From assembly GCA_005281725.1 (NCBI GenBank), contig SSBO01000012.1, positions 3,330,194-3,394,193 on the forward strand: a stretch of DNA of 64,000 bases, given 5' to 3'. The translations under genes were made by a program, and so were the position numbers. This document shows positions 1 to 12,688 of this stretch, piece by piece (the first letter of the stretch is position 1; each line of letters opens with the position of its first letter). Below the pieces are notes generated by a model. The model worked only from the letters and a program-made list of their open reading frames with translations, did no database searches and was not told the DNA's origin. The stretch comes from Wuchereria bancrofti. Taxonomy: Eukaryota; Nematoda; Chromadorea; Rhabditida; Onchocercidae.

Positions 1-3000
1 AATTGACCGAAATCATGTTTTACTGTTTATCCATCGTACACCATCCAATAAGGAAATACGGATGAGTCCGGCTGATTGGATAAATGTTATTTATAAGGCT
101 TATCGAGAATGCAAAGTAAATTTTTAAAACATTTTTTAACGTTATATAATTAGTGCTTTTTGTATTTTTTTAGATTAAGCGATACTGAAAGTTTTCGTTT
201 AATGATGAGGAAAATATGTTCTCAGCGTTTAAACTGTTTTTCCCTTTTCAAATATTCTTTTTCGTTTCATGTGTGGAATTTAGTTACATCAGTTGTTTCC
301 AGGACTTTTTGTGGCAGTCACAAGTGAATCAAGTTGAATTTGATTTCATTTTGTTTGGTGAGCGACGAAGCTTGGAGCAGGCGACGAAAGTAATTATAAC
401 TGATGACACTGGTTTCACGCCATTTATTAGAGTGTTGCGCGCGGAAGCAAGTAGTGGTAATTCAAGAACCAAAAAAGTTAGTAGTTGCTAGCTATGTAAG
501 CTAAGTATTTGTTAACTTGTTTTCTGTATCATACATTTAGTTTTGATCTGCTTTGATCCGATCTGATTACTCGTTCAGTCAGAGGTGGAGCCATATCTCC
601 TTTCGTTTTAACCAAAGAGGTATTTGTATTTTAGATGGAATGGTATGAATTTCAATTTAGTTTGTGAAAATAATTCTAGTGGCTTCACGTGGATGCTGGA
701 ATGGATGGTTTTAAGCATGGCCTCGAAATAATGGTCGACAATCGGCGAAATCCAGATTGGAATCCATTTACGGATCCATACCTTGGCAGATCTGAAATTG
801 ACAAGCGACGTCTGAAAGCTCGTGTATTGAAAACTACTTATGTTTACGACTATCCACTACTTTTCCAGCGTGCTGTAATTGCCACATGGCTTGCACCCAC
901 AGAGTTCGTTTTTCTGTCACGAATTATTCTAAAATCTTTTTCTCCAGTTTTTTTGTTCAGTTTTAAATCCTGTTAAAAATTTTTTGCATGTTGTATGCCA
1001 CAGTTTACATTTCTCTATCATTTTAAGGTCGCAGAAATCATCAGATTTGATCCTTGAAGATTTGTGCCAATTTTATGAATTGGTATATGATGAAGATTCA
1101 AAGCAACTCGTTGAATTAAGTGAAAGTGGTTCACTGAGTAAAATTGGGATAGTTGCATGGCGTGTGCGGTTAGTTGTCCCAGAATACCCAGAAGGGCGGG
1201 AAGTGATTGTCATTGCAAATGATATCTCCAATCAGATTGGTTCATTTTCGATGTGTGAACATCGTCTGTATTATGAAGCTTCACGTTTAAGTCGAAAAGA
1301 AGGAATTCCACGAATATACATTGCTGCTAATTCGGGTGCAAGGATTGGCTTATCAGCTGATGTTAGTTGTTTTTGTCTCTCTTTTCACTCATTGCTTTAG
1401 TACAGAATGGAATAAAACAATGAAGTACGTTGATTCCCTATTACTATTTACTGTCGCTACAAAATATATTTCTAGCTGAAAAAACTTTTCAAAGTTATGT
1501 GGAAGAACGAAAATAATCCAGTGGAAGGTTTTGATGGACTTTATCTTACAAATGACGACGCACATGAACTACAACAAATTGTCGCTACGCATCGTAGGAA
1601 TGGTTTCTATCAGATTGATGGGATTATAGGCAAAGAGGTACACACTAGATAGATATCTCTAGACCACTGTTTTCATATCGTCTTTTGTGCGTTATCCATT
1701 AATTTCATTTTGTTTGATTCACTTCGTGTTTTATTATAATAGTTGTTAGTTCTTCCTGCTTTGAAAAATTCTTTTAACGCGATCTATCCGTTTCGTAATT
1801 CAGTCTTATGAATCTTCCTTCTCTTTTTCTTTATACTGTGCACTGGTCTAAAGTCTTATTTGCTTACAGTTTTGTGTGTATTTAGTGAAACATGATGATA
1901 ATTATTTTGCACATTTTTAGCGTGACCTTGGCGTAGAGAATCTAGTTGGTTCAGGGATGATTGCGGGTGAAACATCGCGAGCATATAACGAAGTAATAAC
2001 CTACTGTTTGGTAACTGGTCGAACCGTTGGCATTGGTGCCTATGTTGCTCGGCTTTCAAGGAGGATTTGTCAAGTTGAAAATGCAGATATTATTTTAACT
2101 GGCGCGCCTGCTTTGAATTCTGTGCTCGGTCGTGAAGTTTATACATCCAATGGGCAGCTGGGTGGCACTGAAATAATGACTCGTAATGGTGTTACGCATT
2201 CCACTGTTAGCAATGATTATGATGGTGTCCGCCAATTGCTAAGGTGGCTATCTTATACGCGTAAAAACGTGAAGGTTTGAATTTAAACTCATCAGCTTGT
2301 TCTGTGTAATGTGGATGATATCATATATTTTACTGACGTTTAGGTTTCTTTGCATGCACGCTCCATTATTTCCTTTCACTCTTTATTAACACATTTCATA
2401 ATTAAGATTTTATTTGGCAAAAAATAACTTCTGTAGAACTGAAATGTAGCTTTATTAAGTTAATTCGTTTGCAGGCGCCGTTTAAGGAACCAAGCTTTGA
2501 ATATAGTGAAGATCCCATTGATCGATGTCTAAATTATTTACCATCGCAGAATAAGGAAAATGATCCGCGTTTGATGATGACGATCTTTGATCACAATTCT
2601 TTCGAAGAAGTTTTTGTTTTTTCTTATTTGATTTTTCATAAAGCTGACAATTTTACCCGGTTTTATTGTCAGTTTTTAGATTTTGGTACGAAAATCAGGT
2701 TGTAGAATTGGACAGTTTTGGAGTTTAAGCAAATCTTTTTTTGAAAAAAAAAAGTTATGTCACTTTTATGCTGTTAGCATCTATATTTTCAACTGTAGCA
2801 TTTAAACTGCATATTTTTGTCCAATTTTCTTGAAACAACTTTTTTTTAAGATTAAATCAGGCTGGGGAAAAACGGTAATCACAGGTAGAGCACGTTTGGG
2901 CGGCATCAGTGTTGGCGTTATTGCTGTGGAAACAAGGAGTGTTTTTGTTGAAATTCCGGCTGACCCGGCTGCTCCAGATTCTCAAGCAAAATGTATCCAG

Positions 3001-5005
3001 CAAGCTGGCCAAGTGTGGTATCCTGATTCTGCATATAAAGTAAGCTTTATCAATTTTGATTGTGATTACAGTTTTGGCTACAGTCTGAAATTTGTTACTT
3101 TGATGCACTTTTCTGTAACTGCTCTAGTTCTGAAGCTTTGTTAAATTCTTTTTTTTTTCTTTTTCTTTCATAACTTGAAATTGTGGTAGTTATAGACTGC
3201 TGAAGCAATCGAAGATTTCAATAAAGAATCCTTGCCATTGTTTATTTTAGCTAACTGGCGCGGCTTCAGCGGTGGTCAGAAAGGTACTTTAATTTTACAC
3301 TTATAAGTAGAAAATATACATATTTCGCAACATGAACTTTTTTAGAAGCTTTACTTTCTGCAACTCATCACTTCGTTAAAAGCCTAATGGTTTTCAAGAG
3401 TTTAGGAAGTTATTGGGTTTTTAAGATATTTATTTTAGATATGTTCGAAATGGTCCTCAAATTTGGTGCTTATATAGTTGATCAATTATGTGAATACCTT
3501 AATCCGGTGATAGTTTATATTCCGCCCTATGGAGAATTACGTGGTGGGGCTTGGGCAGTTATTGATCCAACAATAAATCCTGTTTGCATGCAGATGTTTG
3601 CTGACCCGAGATCAAGGGGTGGTGTTTTGGAACCAGAGGGAACTGTTCAAGTGAAAATGCGTAAGGTTAGTGTATAGTATGGCACTTAATTTTCCTTTTA
3701 TTTCAAATATATGAAGTTTAGAATGAAAGTGATCAGAGAACTTTTACTTCACTGTTAACATGCGCAAATGTTTGATTTACGTACGCTTTTTTCAAAAATG
3801 TTGGTGGAAGAGATAGTCAAAATATTACAAGTGTGAAGTTGTGAAGGTTGTATTGGTTCTTCAAGGAGGAATTCTAATGAGTGGCATAAGTTTAATGTTT
3901 TATTAATAAATATGAGCTTAAAGGATTTGGTACCACTAATGCGACGATTGGATAAGGAAATGATTCGATTAGGGATATTGGAAAAAGAGGGTAACGATGT
4001 GAAAGTGGACATCAATGCTCGTATTCAACTGCTAATGCCCACGTATCGCAATATTGCTATAACATTTGCTGATTTGCATGACACAGCAGTGCGAATGAAA
4101 GCTGTTGGTGCCGTTAAGGTATTCTTTTCATTTAGAAACGGATGGAATCTTAACTTTCCTATTACATATTATGTTGGGGATTGTAGTAATATTTCTATTC
4201 TTAGCTTGACCAGAATACTTATTTGCCATTTTAAAATATCTATCGGCATTATGGTTCTTATATAGGTTCTTTTAAAATTTTGTCCCTGCATTTTCTATTT
4301 TATAGCTAGTGAGGAAAAATTAAAATTTATAAAATTTCAGTCATTATTTTTGTTAAACAAAAAGTTTCTTTGAAGAAAGACATTTCAGGAAGTAGTGAAA
4401 TGGGAAGAATCAAGAGCATTTTTCACACGACGGCTTTTAAGATTGTGCATCGAACAGGATATATACAGGGAGGTTAGAAATACATTCAAATCAAATTCGG
4501 AAAATCAGAGAGATAAAGTGAAGAATAATTTCATATTATAGGCTATCGATGTAAAGTGTTTAGAAGATATTCGGAAAATGCAGGAATCTTTACAACAATA
4601 TTTTGCAAAAACTCGGGATGAAACCTTCTCTTGGTATAGTTACCCGGATGAGGATGCCATAAAACTCTTACGTGAGGAAAGGAAACAAATTGTTGCGTTC
4701 CTTGTTGGAAACGATTTCTTTACAATTGGAGAGCGTTATGGAATGTAAGTTCATCTGAGTTGAGGATGTAAATACTTTAACGTAAAAAATCGGAAAATTT
4801 ACATTAAGTTCAGACTTCCATTTCTTCCAGTATGATTACTCGTTTAGCTGAAAATGGCTTTTGTTATAGTCCCGTAAAATCTCTGAAAAATTATTCCTTC
4901 TAATCAATAATAAAATAAATCATTCATAGACCTTCGGAGAAGCTTGGAGATTTCGCGAGAAAGTGTGACTTATTAATACGGGAAATGAAGAACGAAAGGT
5001 TGTGA
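1..5005 (+). CDS. pod-2: acetyl-CoA carboxylase, C-terminal part (carboxyltransferase domain), 5' end outside window
   Basis: Acetyl-CoA carboxylase makes malonyl-CoA in the cytosol, the committed step of fatty-acid synthesis. This is the 3' part of the multidomain animal enzyme: the end of the central region plus the whole carboxyltransferase domain. Exons I can join in phase: 1-115, 303-476, 680-903, 1028-1361, 1476-1637, 1921-2274, 2475-2609, 2851-3039, 3196-3283, 3439-3665, (about 3891)-4118, 4389-4472, 4542-4744, 4930-5005 (TGA at 5003). Family signatures seen: NSGARIG near 1330, GSGMIAGE near 1950, [13 protein letters not shown] near 2130, GRARLGG near 2885, NWRGFSGG near 3255, [12 protein letters not shown] near 3535, [10 protein letters not shown] near 3630, [11 protein letters not shown] near 4070. 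Two oddities: a segment of about 15 residues is missing after DPRLMMT (near 2580), and no acceptor right before the [12 protein letters not shown] exon gives the right phase, the nearest in-phase AG being at 3889-3890. Identity is certain; the exon start near 3891 is tentative. Confidence 0.95.
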
Positions 5006-8000
5006 TCATTTATAGACTAGCTCTTTATATAACGCTATTTTGAGAAAAATTGCATAGCATCAAATGTTCATGTGAGCAATTTTTTTCTCTTTGTTTTTTT
5101 GTTTGTTAAATTAATTTTGGATTTTTTTTCTTAGTCAGCTGATTTGGAAAAGTCGCTTATGGTGAAGGGGATTTTTTTTTTCATTTATGAAGCACTTTTT
5201 GTCGCAATCTTGGTAAAGTGTTCCTCCAATTTTCAAGATGTACTCATTCTCCGAAAACTATTAGCCACTGACTGTATCATGGTTGAAAATATTGTTTGTG
5301 AGATACAATAGTATAGTCTTTTTTAACTTCCGACTCTGGGCAGTTTCTGCAGTGTTCGCATCTTCACTGACGTATCTTTGTGCAAAGCGTTACAGGATAT
5401 ATGTTACTTTTTCATGTTTTCAAAAACCAGTCTTTGCCTACAATTGTTTTGCTAGAAATTCCGTAGGGTACTTGCTGCTAGCTGTATCAGTTGTTATTCG
5501 GTTGCTTTGTTATCATCACTTTTATCAGCAGGTCTTGCCTGTTTGTTCAGCGAAACAGTTAGTCAATTTCGTTTTTATTCTGTGGCTTCATTTGTATATA
5601 TTTCCCCTTTTAATCTTAACTTTAAAATATATCAAATTTACAGTGCCAATATATTTGCCTTACAAAGAAATAAAATTTACTTGCAAACCGAAATTGATTC
5701 TTTTCTTGTCCATATAGATGTTATGTTCTCGGACATTTTCAGGATTGAAATTCATTTTTTTGCAAAAAATTGAGATTGTTGCGTCCGGAATCCTAGGGAT
5801 TTTAAGGCCTGAGACCTATGCTTTTTGAATTCTAGAAAATGTTGCTTTTGGTAACTGGGACAGGAATGGTATAGTTAAATTTAGTCTGAATTTTATTCCT
5901 GACTCTGGTCAGTCAGAAGTGAGCCGCTATTATGTGGTTGAGTTGGATTACGTTGTCTGACAGGTTGTATTCAATCAGTATGAGTCATCAATTTATTTCA
6001 GCTATGTCGTTGCGGTATTGCCGCTTATGAACTGGCTGAGGAACACATATATGTTGTGATGGTGTAAGTGATGATCGCTTTCGGATTTGCTTCGTAACTT
6101 GAGAAAGTATATCTAGACACGAATAAATAACTGTAGCTTATTATAAGCTTATACCATTAGTTGTGTATGTACTTTGTGTCATTCACTTGAATAGCACAGT
6201 CTATAGAACAAAATCGAGAAGTTCGTTTATCTAAGCTCGAGTAGAGCGGTCTATCCTAAGTGCCCCAACAAAAAGATAAGGCATGAAATAAACTGAATGA
6301 GTAAACTACGTGTTTTTTAAATATATTCCCGTACAAAACTGGAGGTATCTGCGCAGTTTACGTAATCACGCCTTATCACAGGAAGTAAGAAAAAATTTTT
6401 CAACAATATCAGCGGATAATAATACACTAAAGGAGCGATGGTTTTCGAGAAATAAGGTATAAAGGAGCAGACCTAAACTTAATGAGTAGGTCTGTTATCA
6501 TAATAGCATGCATATCCTTAGTTTTATTGCTTGGCCATCGAGCATCGAAGATAAGTCGATTCAGTTTACTGAGGATTAATTTCCAAAGGAATTTTACTAG
6601 CTGTAAATTAAAAAAAAAAAATTTATTTTTAAAGCTGACATAGAATAAATGCTACTTGGCGGAATGTTGGTAAGTTGAAAATGCGTCCATTAAATCACGA
6701 TACAAAAACCTGTGTTGTATAAGCAGACCTTAAGTGGGCTTAATTATATTAAAAAAAACGGTTAATTGAAGTGGAACATTTGAAAACATTGAATCCTGAT
6801 TGAAACACATTCCCATGCGTGATATCAGTACTATCATCATTGATGATGAATTGGAGGGAACAGTTTTAACGAACTTTGAGAAGGAAATGATCCACCCTGA
6901 AATAACGATGTTGCTGAAGAATAAATACAGAAATGTAGAGAAACTGATAATGCGGAAAAACGAAATGTCTAAAGCTATCATTAAAATGTTAAAGATTATC
7001 TGAACTGAGTTCAACTTCATTGATGAATTATGATTTCACTTTATGGAGAATACAAAAAATATTGGAGATAATATGACAAAGAGGAATTATTCTTTTGTCT
7101 GAAACAGGTTTGCTTGGATTTTTATATCTAATATTAAAAACAAATGAAATTTCCGCTTGTCGACATCTTCTATTACATATTTGTTTACATTCACAAAAAA
7201 AAGTGCTTCATAAATTATAAACAAATTCCATAGAACTTCAACCGATTAAACTTTGATGAACCAGCTTCATAACATTGGTGTTAGATCCAAAAATCAAAGT
7301 TGATAATACAGTAAAAATAATAATGTAACCACCTTTAAACTAAACTAATTAGATGAAATTAAGCGAGCAAACAAATTCACAATTAATTTAACTCAAAGAT
7401 TTAAAAATTGGGAAATTGTAATCGCATAAGTGTTGGAAAAGCCAGATTTGTACATATTTGCAGAGAATAATGTAATAGAAGTTTGAAATGTACAGCTTTT
7501 GCCTATGAAACGATTGAAAAGTTAAAGGAAATTAACTACTAAGTCATTTATTAAAGGAAATTAACTACTAAGACAAAATGTCCACACTCGTCGTTTACTG
7601 CTCTACTGAAATGCGGGAAACAAAACGGAATTAACAGTGCGCTCTTTAGATTTAAGAGATTTCATTTCGCTTATTCTTCTTTGCATTCCACAAATAAACA
7701 CTTTATTGAAGGAATTTCGGGAATGAAGAATATGGTTGCCGCATTTTTTTATTTAGTAAAATGATAAGCTTACTGGTAATGGTATGAACAATGGTTTATT
7801 AGAGCATTCGATTAAGATAAACTGAGATGCATAATGAAGCATTTTATCGTAGTAAGGATTTGGTTCAGCGGCTTTGACGACAGATGGCATGCAGATAAGT
7901 TTGTACGGATTTTTATATGCTTTTCCCACCAAAGCAAACGAGACTGAATAACGGGGAGAAGAGAAAATTTCACCTGAATTCCGAACATATCATTCCATTT

Positions 8001-8448
8001 AAATTACCAACTAAATAGTGCTGCTTCAAGTGCCATCTCTCCTAAAGTGCGATTTGTGATACGGTGGCTTTAGTTTGGCACTATGCCGACATCACCGTTT
8101 TTTTTTGTTGGAGAATTAGTTTTAACGTTGGTTGCTTTCTGGGTGCAGGGGGGTCCTGATTTTGTGGAGATTTTTTATGCGTTTTATCAACAAGCTAATT
8201 GCATCCAGTACCGACGGAGTGAAGTTTTTGCGTCGTCAGTTGCCGAAATTTGCACATTTCAAATTTGAAAACTACTTATAAATCATGTAAGAAAGTATAA
8301 GATGTCGGAATCTCGAACCTCAATTTCTAACCCTCTTTGCTTAAAGTGTTCTAACTTATGAAATGAAGTATCGTATATAGCATCGACTTTTTAAATCATT
8401 GCTGTTTCATGTTCAGCATTACTGTGAAAACTTTCAGTAAAGAATTAA
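5006..8448. other. intergenic region between ACC and RING1
   Basis: AT-rich sequence of about 3.4 kb with no exon series I can defend. The longest frame, 144 codons at 5283-5717, is rich in F, L, I and Y and matches no family I know; I treat it as chance or 3' UTR. A 67-codon frame at 6800-7003 lies opposite another open frame and also looks accidental. A short direct repeat is listed separately. The promoter of RING1 should lie at the right end; no distinctive element was recognised. Confidence 0.6.
7522..7572. repeat. short direct repeat, two 22-bp copies
   Basis: The 22-mer beginning TTAAAGGAAATTAACTAC occurs at 7522-7543 and again, identical, at 7551-7572, separated by 7 bases. It is a local tandem duplication in intergenic DNA with no evident function. 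Confidence 0.85.
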
Positions 8449-11400
8449 ATGGTATCTGGGCGTAGTGATGGTTCACCTGCATCACGACGCCTTACGCTAC
8501 CACAGTCGACATTATATGACAAGTCACGCAAACCACACACGTTACGTTCCGGTGTTGATACAAAAGCTATTCATTTTGATTGGATTAGTAAAGAGTTGGA
8601 ATGTGGCATCTGCGAGAAGACAATACAAAATACGATGGTTGTGAGGGTGAGAACAGATATTTTTGAACTAAATGCAGAATAGTTCACTGTTTTTTTTTTT
8701 TTGTGTGTCGCTCAAAGTGAATTCGCTATCCCATTCATGTTCTTGTTTATCTTGGAAAGTTCTAGTTGTTGGAAGTGATGATTTCATACAGTTTTTCATT
8801 CCAGAATTGTATGCATCGTTTTTGTGCAGATTGTATATTACAAAGAATACACACTGGAGCGAGGAAGTGTCCCTCATGTCATAAAGTTCTTCCGAAAAAG
8901 ACACCACTGAAAAGTGATGCAAATTTTGATGCTATTATAAACAAGGTATTTTTTAAATCGGAACTAAAGTTTTGAGGTGTTTTAACTTCGTATTTCCGAA
9001 AAATTCATAGTCACCTGTTGCGTAGGGCGCTTGAACATTCTTCTTTTGTTTTCTTTTTCTTTTTACATCTGCAACGGGCTGGGTGCATGGCGGAGGAACT
9101 AATGTTTAAGATGTGGTGCTTGTATCAGGCAGTTCATATCAAATTGCTATCACTTCAGTTCACACTGTCAGTCGAAAGGAGATGTGTGAAACGTCCGATC
9201 ACCGAGTCAAGTAATTTATGTAAGTCGTTACATTTTATGAACGTTATTGAGGCGGAGTATATTTGCATTTTATAATTCTATAAACTGAAGGTATGCGTAT
9301 CTTTCAGTACAACAAATATTATACAGAATTGTTTGTCAGGTCGCAATGCTCAGAATTGTTTATCAGATGGCAATCAAAATATTGTAAAATCTAGAATTTT
9401 TTTTACTTGATAACTCAAATATTTTTCAGGTTTCACCAAGAAGAGGGTTTTTGATAAGAGATCACCTATTAAACGTTTGACGAGTTGGAATCCAGTAATT
9501 CCATCATCTTCATCAGAATGGACACCTTCGAAAAATGCTAAAGCGTCGGGGAAGGTCTTAAATTATTTTTAGACTTATTAGACTTTTCATATGTTTGTTT
9601 TTTGTGTTTTGATAGGTAATTATACCGACTGTTTTTACTTTTATAATTTCGCTTTTTATAATCTTTCTTTTCTCCTTTTAAATAATATGCAAATGTTTGG
9701 GAAAGCATATTTCAGATGGAAGTCAGCACTAAAGTGAATAATACTATTTTTAAACTTTTTAGTGCGATTCGATAACAGATTCAGCATCAAACATACCTTT
9801 AGAAATAAAACCACCGTTATTGCCTAGCATGCATTCCGATGCATCCGATCCTCCACTCACAATTGATGAAGATTCTTCAGATGGTTATTTTTTCAGTTTG
9901 TTGATTTTATTGAAATTGATAGATAAAAAAAATTTCGAGCATTTTTGCTAAAATAAAAGGAATATTTCAGGTTTATTTTCTTTTTTTTTTTCTTAAGAAA
10001 TTCGTCTTATGCGTTAAAGCAATTTGAGTTCTTTTTTCCATGTTGATAATAAACTTCTCACGTGGATTCACTGGAACAGTTGACATACTGACACCTTGCT
10101 TTAATTATGGTTAGATTTGCTTTAGATGTTTATCCGAACTTCGAACAACCAACAACATCGTCATATGGTGAAAACAGATTAAATGTTAATGATACAAGTC
10201 AAAAGAGAACAAAAGTAAGTTTTTAACAACAGTTCTATGTCTTCCTTAGTTCATTTTAAGATGGTTAAGGGTAAAGTATCTTTTTAAACTTTCTCTTGAA
10301 AATAGTTTAGTGGCTCTAAGCTATTAAATTCAATATTCCATTGCGCTAACTAAAAATTAAAGTAATTTTCTAGCGGATGAACGCCTTGCATTAAAATTTT
10401 TTGCAGTCGAGTCGGTTGGCATCAAATCACTGTGAAGTGACTCCAGTTGTTGTTTTGCAGAAGTCTAGGAGTCATGGTATTTCTTTTTCCTCGCTTAGTC
10501 AAATTTTGAACTTACACTCGCAAAATTTGGGAACTGAATGTCGAATCTTGACTTTCAATATCGAATTGTTACTTGCAGAACGACTTAATGGAATGGCTGT
10601 AAAGAATGTTCAGATTAATGGTAAAAACGAGCGTTCTGCAAAGTGCTTGAACGTGTATCCTATTCTTGGTCCATCTACGCACATTGTAACAAATCAAGTT
10701 GATTCAAATTTGAATGTAAGATTTATAAATTTCCTTGAATGTTCTTGTATATATAGTATTTCGCTATGTCTAGTGTACATCGTATTTTATTCTTGCAGTC
10801 GTTCGTAGAAAAAGATTTTTTTTTCAGCTTTCGACTAGTGCTTCAGTTTCTGGGATTTCAAACGGAAGTTTGCTTCATGTTAATGGAAATAGTTAGTACT
10901 CTTTTTGACATGAATCGTATCGTAATATATTATTGTTACGAAATATTCCTAATGTTTCGTTATTTTTTTTTTTTTTTTGCAATGGAAATCTGATTAAAAG
11001 AAGCAACAAAGTAAAACTTCCTTGTGATGTGAGTATCAAGCGGTTGCTGAACAGTTTTATAGTCGCCGATAAATATCTGGGAAGCATGGTATATAGTAAG
11101 GCACACTTGGAGTGTTTTTATTAAAATTTGAAAAAAGAATCTGTTCCATTTTCGTTCATCTTTTTTTCTGTACTGTGCGAGGGTACTCACAAAAATGTAC
11201 TGATCCCAAAGTGGATGTTGGACTGTTGTTAACGCTATCTTTAGGAAACAGTATCCTGGGAGAAGATATAATGATGATGTCACCGCGTTCTTCTGAGTAT
11301 TTGCTGATGTCAGGAAAACAGAGATTATCGTCAGGAATAGAGTCAGAACTTGTTCTTAATCCTGATGCAAGTGTAGTGAGTGATGACTCACTACCTATTG

Positions 11401-12688
11401 CTGCTAAACATTTGCGATACATTATCACGTGCCCAACAACTACAGGTTTCTACGATGTATTTTGGCCACTATCAAGTCAGTAGTATTTTGCAGTCTTAGA
11501 CTAGTGTCGTAATGTACGATATATTAATTGATATTTGTACTTGTAGTTGAACTGAAATATAAGTAACAGTGAGTCATGAAAAACTTCGTTAGTTTTGCTT
11601 TAAACGCGCTGGCAATTATTGGAACAGTTACGAGTTGCAGTTGGTCATTTATGTGAATACATACTGCAGCGAATCAGAGTGGAGTCACGCGCTGAATGGG
11701 ACAGAAAGTACAGTGATAATTGTCTACCGAAGGTTTTCCATTTTTTCTTATTTAAATACAACAGTAAACCCGAAATCCTGGAAGTGATATCAGACTAGAG
11801 GCATAATTACAGCTATATGTTCACTGTTAACAGCTCAGATATGATATGAAGTATTTTTTGATCACTCATCGTCCTGACTTCATTTTACAGCGCGTTCTCC
11901 TGTGTCCGGTAAAGTCTGATCTAGCTCTAGATGATGTGCTCGTGGTAAATGAAACGGGAGAGGGTCAGTTTACAACTTTAAATGTTGGTGAACGAAATAG
12001 CGATCCGAAGTCAGCTTCAGTTTTTACCATTAATTCACCATTTACTGGTAAGTTTACTGGGATTCGTTCTTGTAATTTCAGTGGTTATCTTTCGGTCGAA
12101 AGATGCTATCTTAGTACCCTCACCTAGTTAGTTACTCTTGTAGGTATGATAATGGTAGTTATTTTAAGATGTAAAGCATGACGGGGTTGTAGATATTAAG
12201 CGTATCTCTGAATAAGTTATCTGCTGCAACCGATTGGCTTTTCATCGTTATTTTACTTCTTGAATCGTGCTTAATATTTATAGGGGCAGAATCATCCTGC
12301 TTAAAATCTGTCCGGGTTTCCATAATCATTGGCTCGTTTTAAAGAGTTAGTAAGATTTTTATTAAGGAATGGAATTTTTTAAAACAACATATTGGTATGA
12401 TAAAATAAGATGTGCACAATAAATTTGAGCTTTGCTTTCACTATTTATCACTGGTGCATTTTTTTTTAGCACTGAAAACCAGTTAACTTTTTAAATATTA
12501 ACTGTGCAGCTGTGAAAGATTTGGTCTATTTTAAAAGCTGGCGCTATTTAAGATTAGTTTTCCGAATGATTTGGTTGTTTTTTCCAGCTTTGGATGAATC
12601 GATAACAATTGAGCAGTTGAAAGCAGAATATTGGGCGAATAAAAAGAGACCACTGAAACTTATTTTTAAATTTATTGGAAAGTCGTAG
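8449..12688 (+). CDS. RING1: Polycomb E3 ubiquitin ligase RING1/RNF2-like (RING finger + RAWUL domain)
   Basis: This is the catalytic subunit of Polycomb repressive complex 1, which monoubiquitinates histone H2A in the nucleus. Exon 8449-8646 starts at an ATG and encodes a basic tail, then ELECGICEKTIQNTMVVR; exon 8805-8945 continues with NCMHRFCADCILQRIH and CPSCHKVLP. Choosing the GTGAGA donor at 8647 gives exactly the RNF2 spacing between the second and third RING cysteines. Ser/Pro-rich linker exons follow near 9431-9555, 9773-9886, 10121-10214, 10407-10479, 10578-10716, 10829-10892 and 11180-11443. The RAWUL domain is built from ELVLNPDASV and LRYIITCPTTT (11345-11443), VGHLCEYILQRIRVESR (11639-11733), a QFTTLNVGE exon (11891-12049) and ITIEQLKAEYWANKKRPLKL (12588-12688, TAG). 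Between 8946 and 9430 a short exon may be missing from this model. Domain order and spacing make the family call firm. Paralogue choice (RING1 versus RNF2) cannot be made; spat-3 is a possible worm counterpart. Confidence 0.9.

Noticed and set aside
5283..5717. 144-codon open frame downstream of ACC
   Set aside because: Phe/Leu/Tyr-rich composition typical of T-rich DNA, no motif, no splice partners.
6730..7020. Overlapping open frames on both strands
   Set aside because: Mutually exclusive, AT-driven composition (I, K, N, M), no family resemblance.
8640..8805. A two-residue deletion in the RING loop of RING1
   Set aside because: It disappears when the GTGAGA donor at 8647 is used instead of the GTGAGG at 8641; the spacing then equals that of RNF2.
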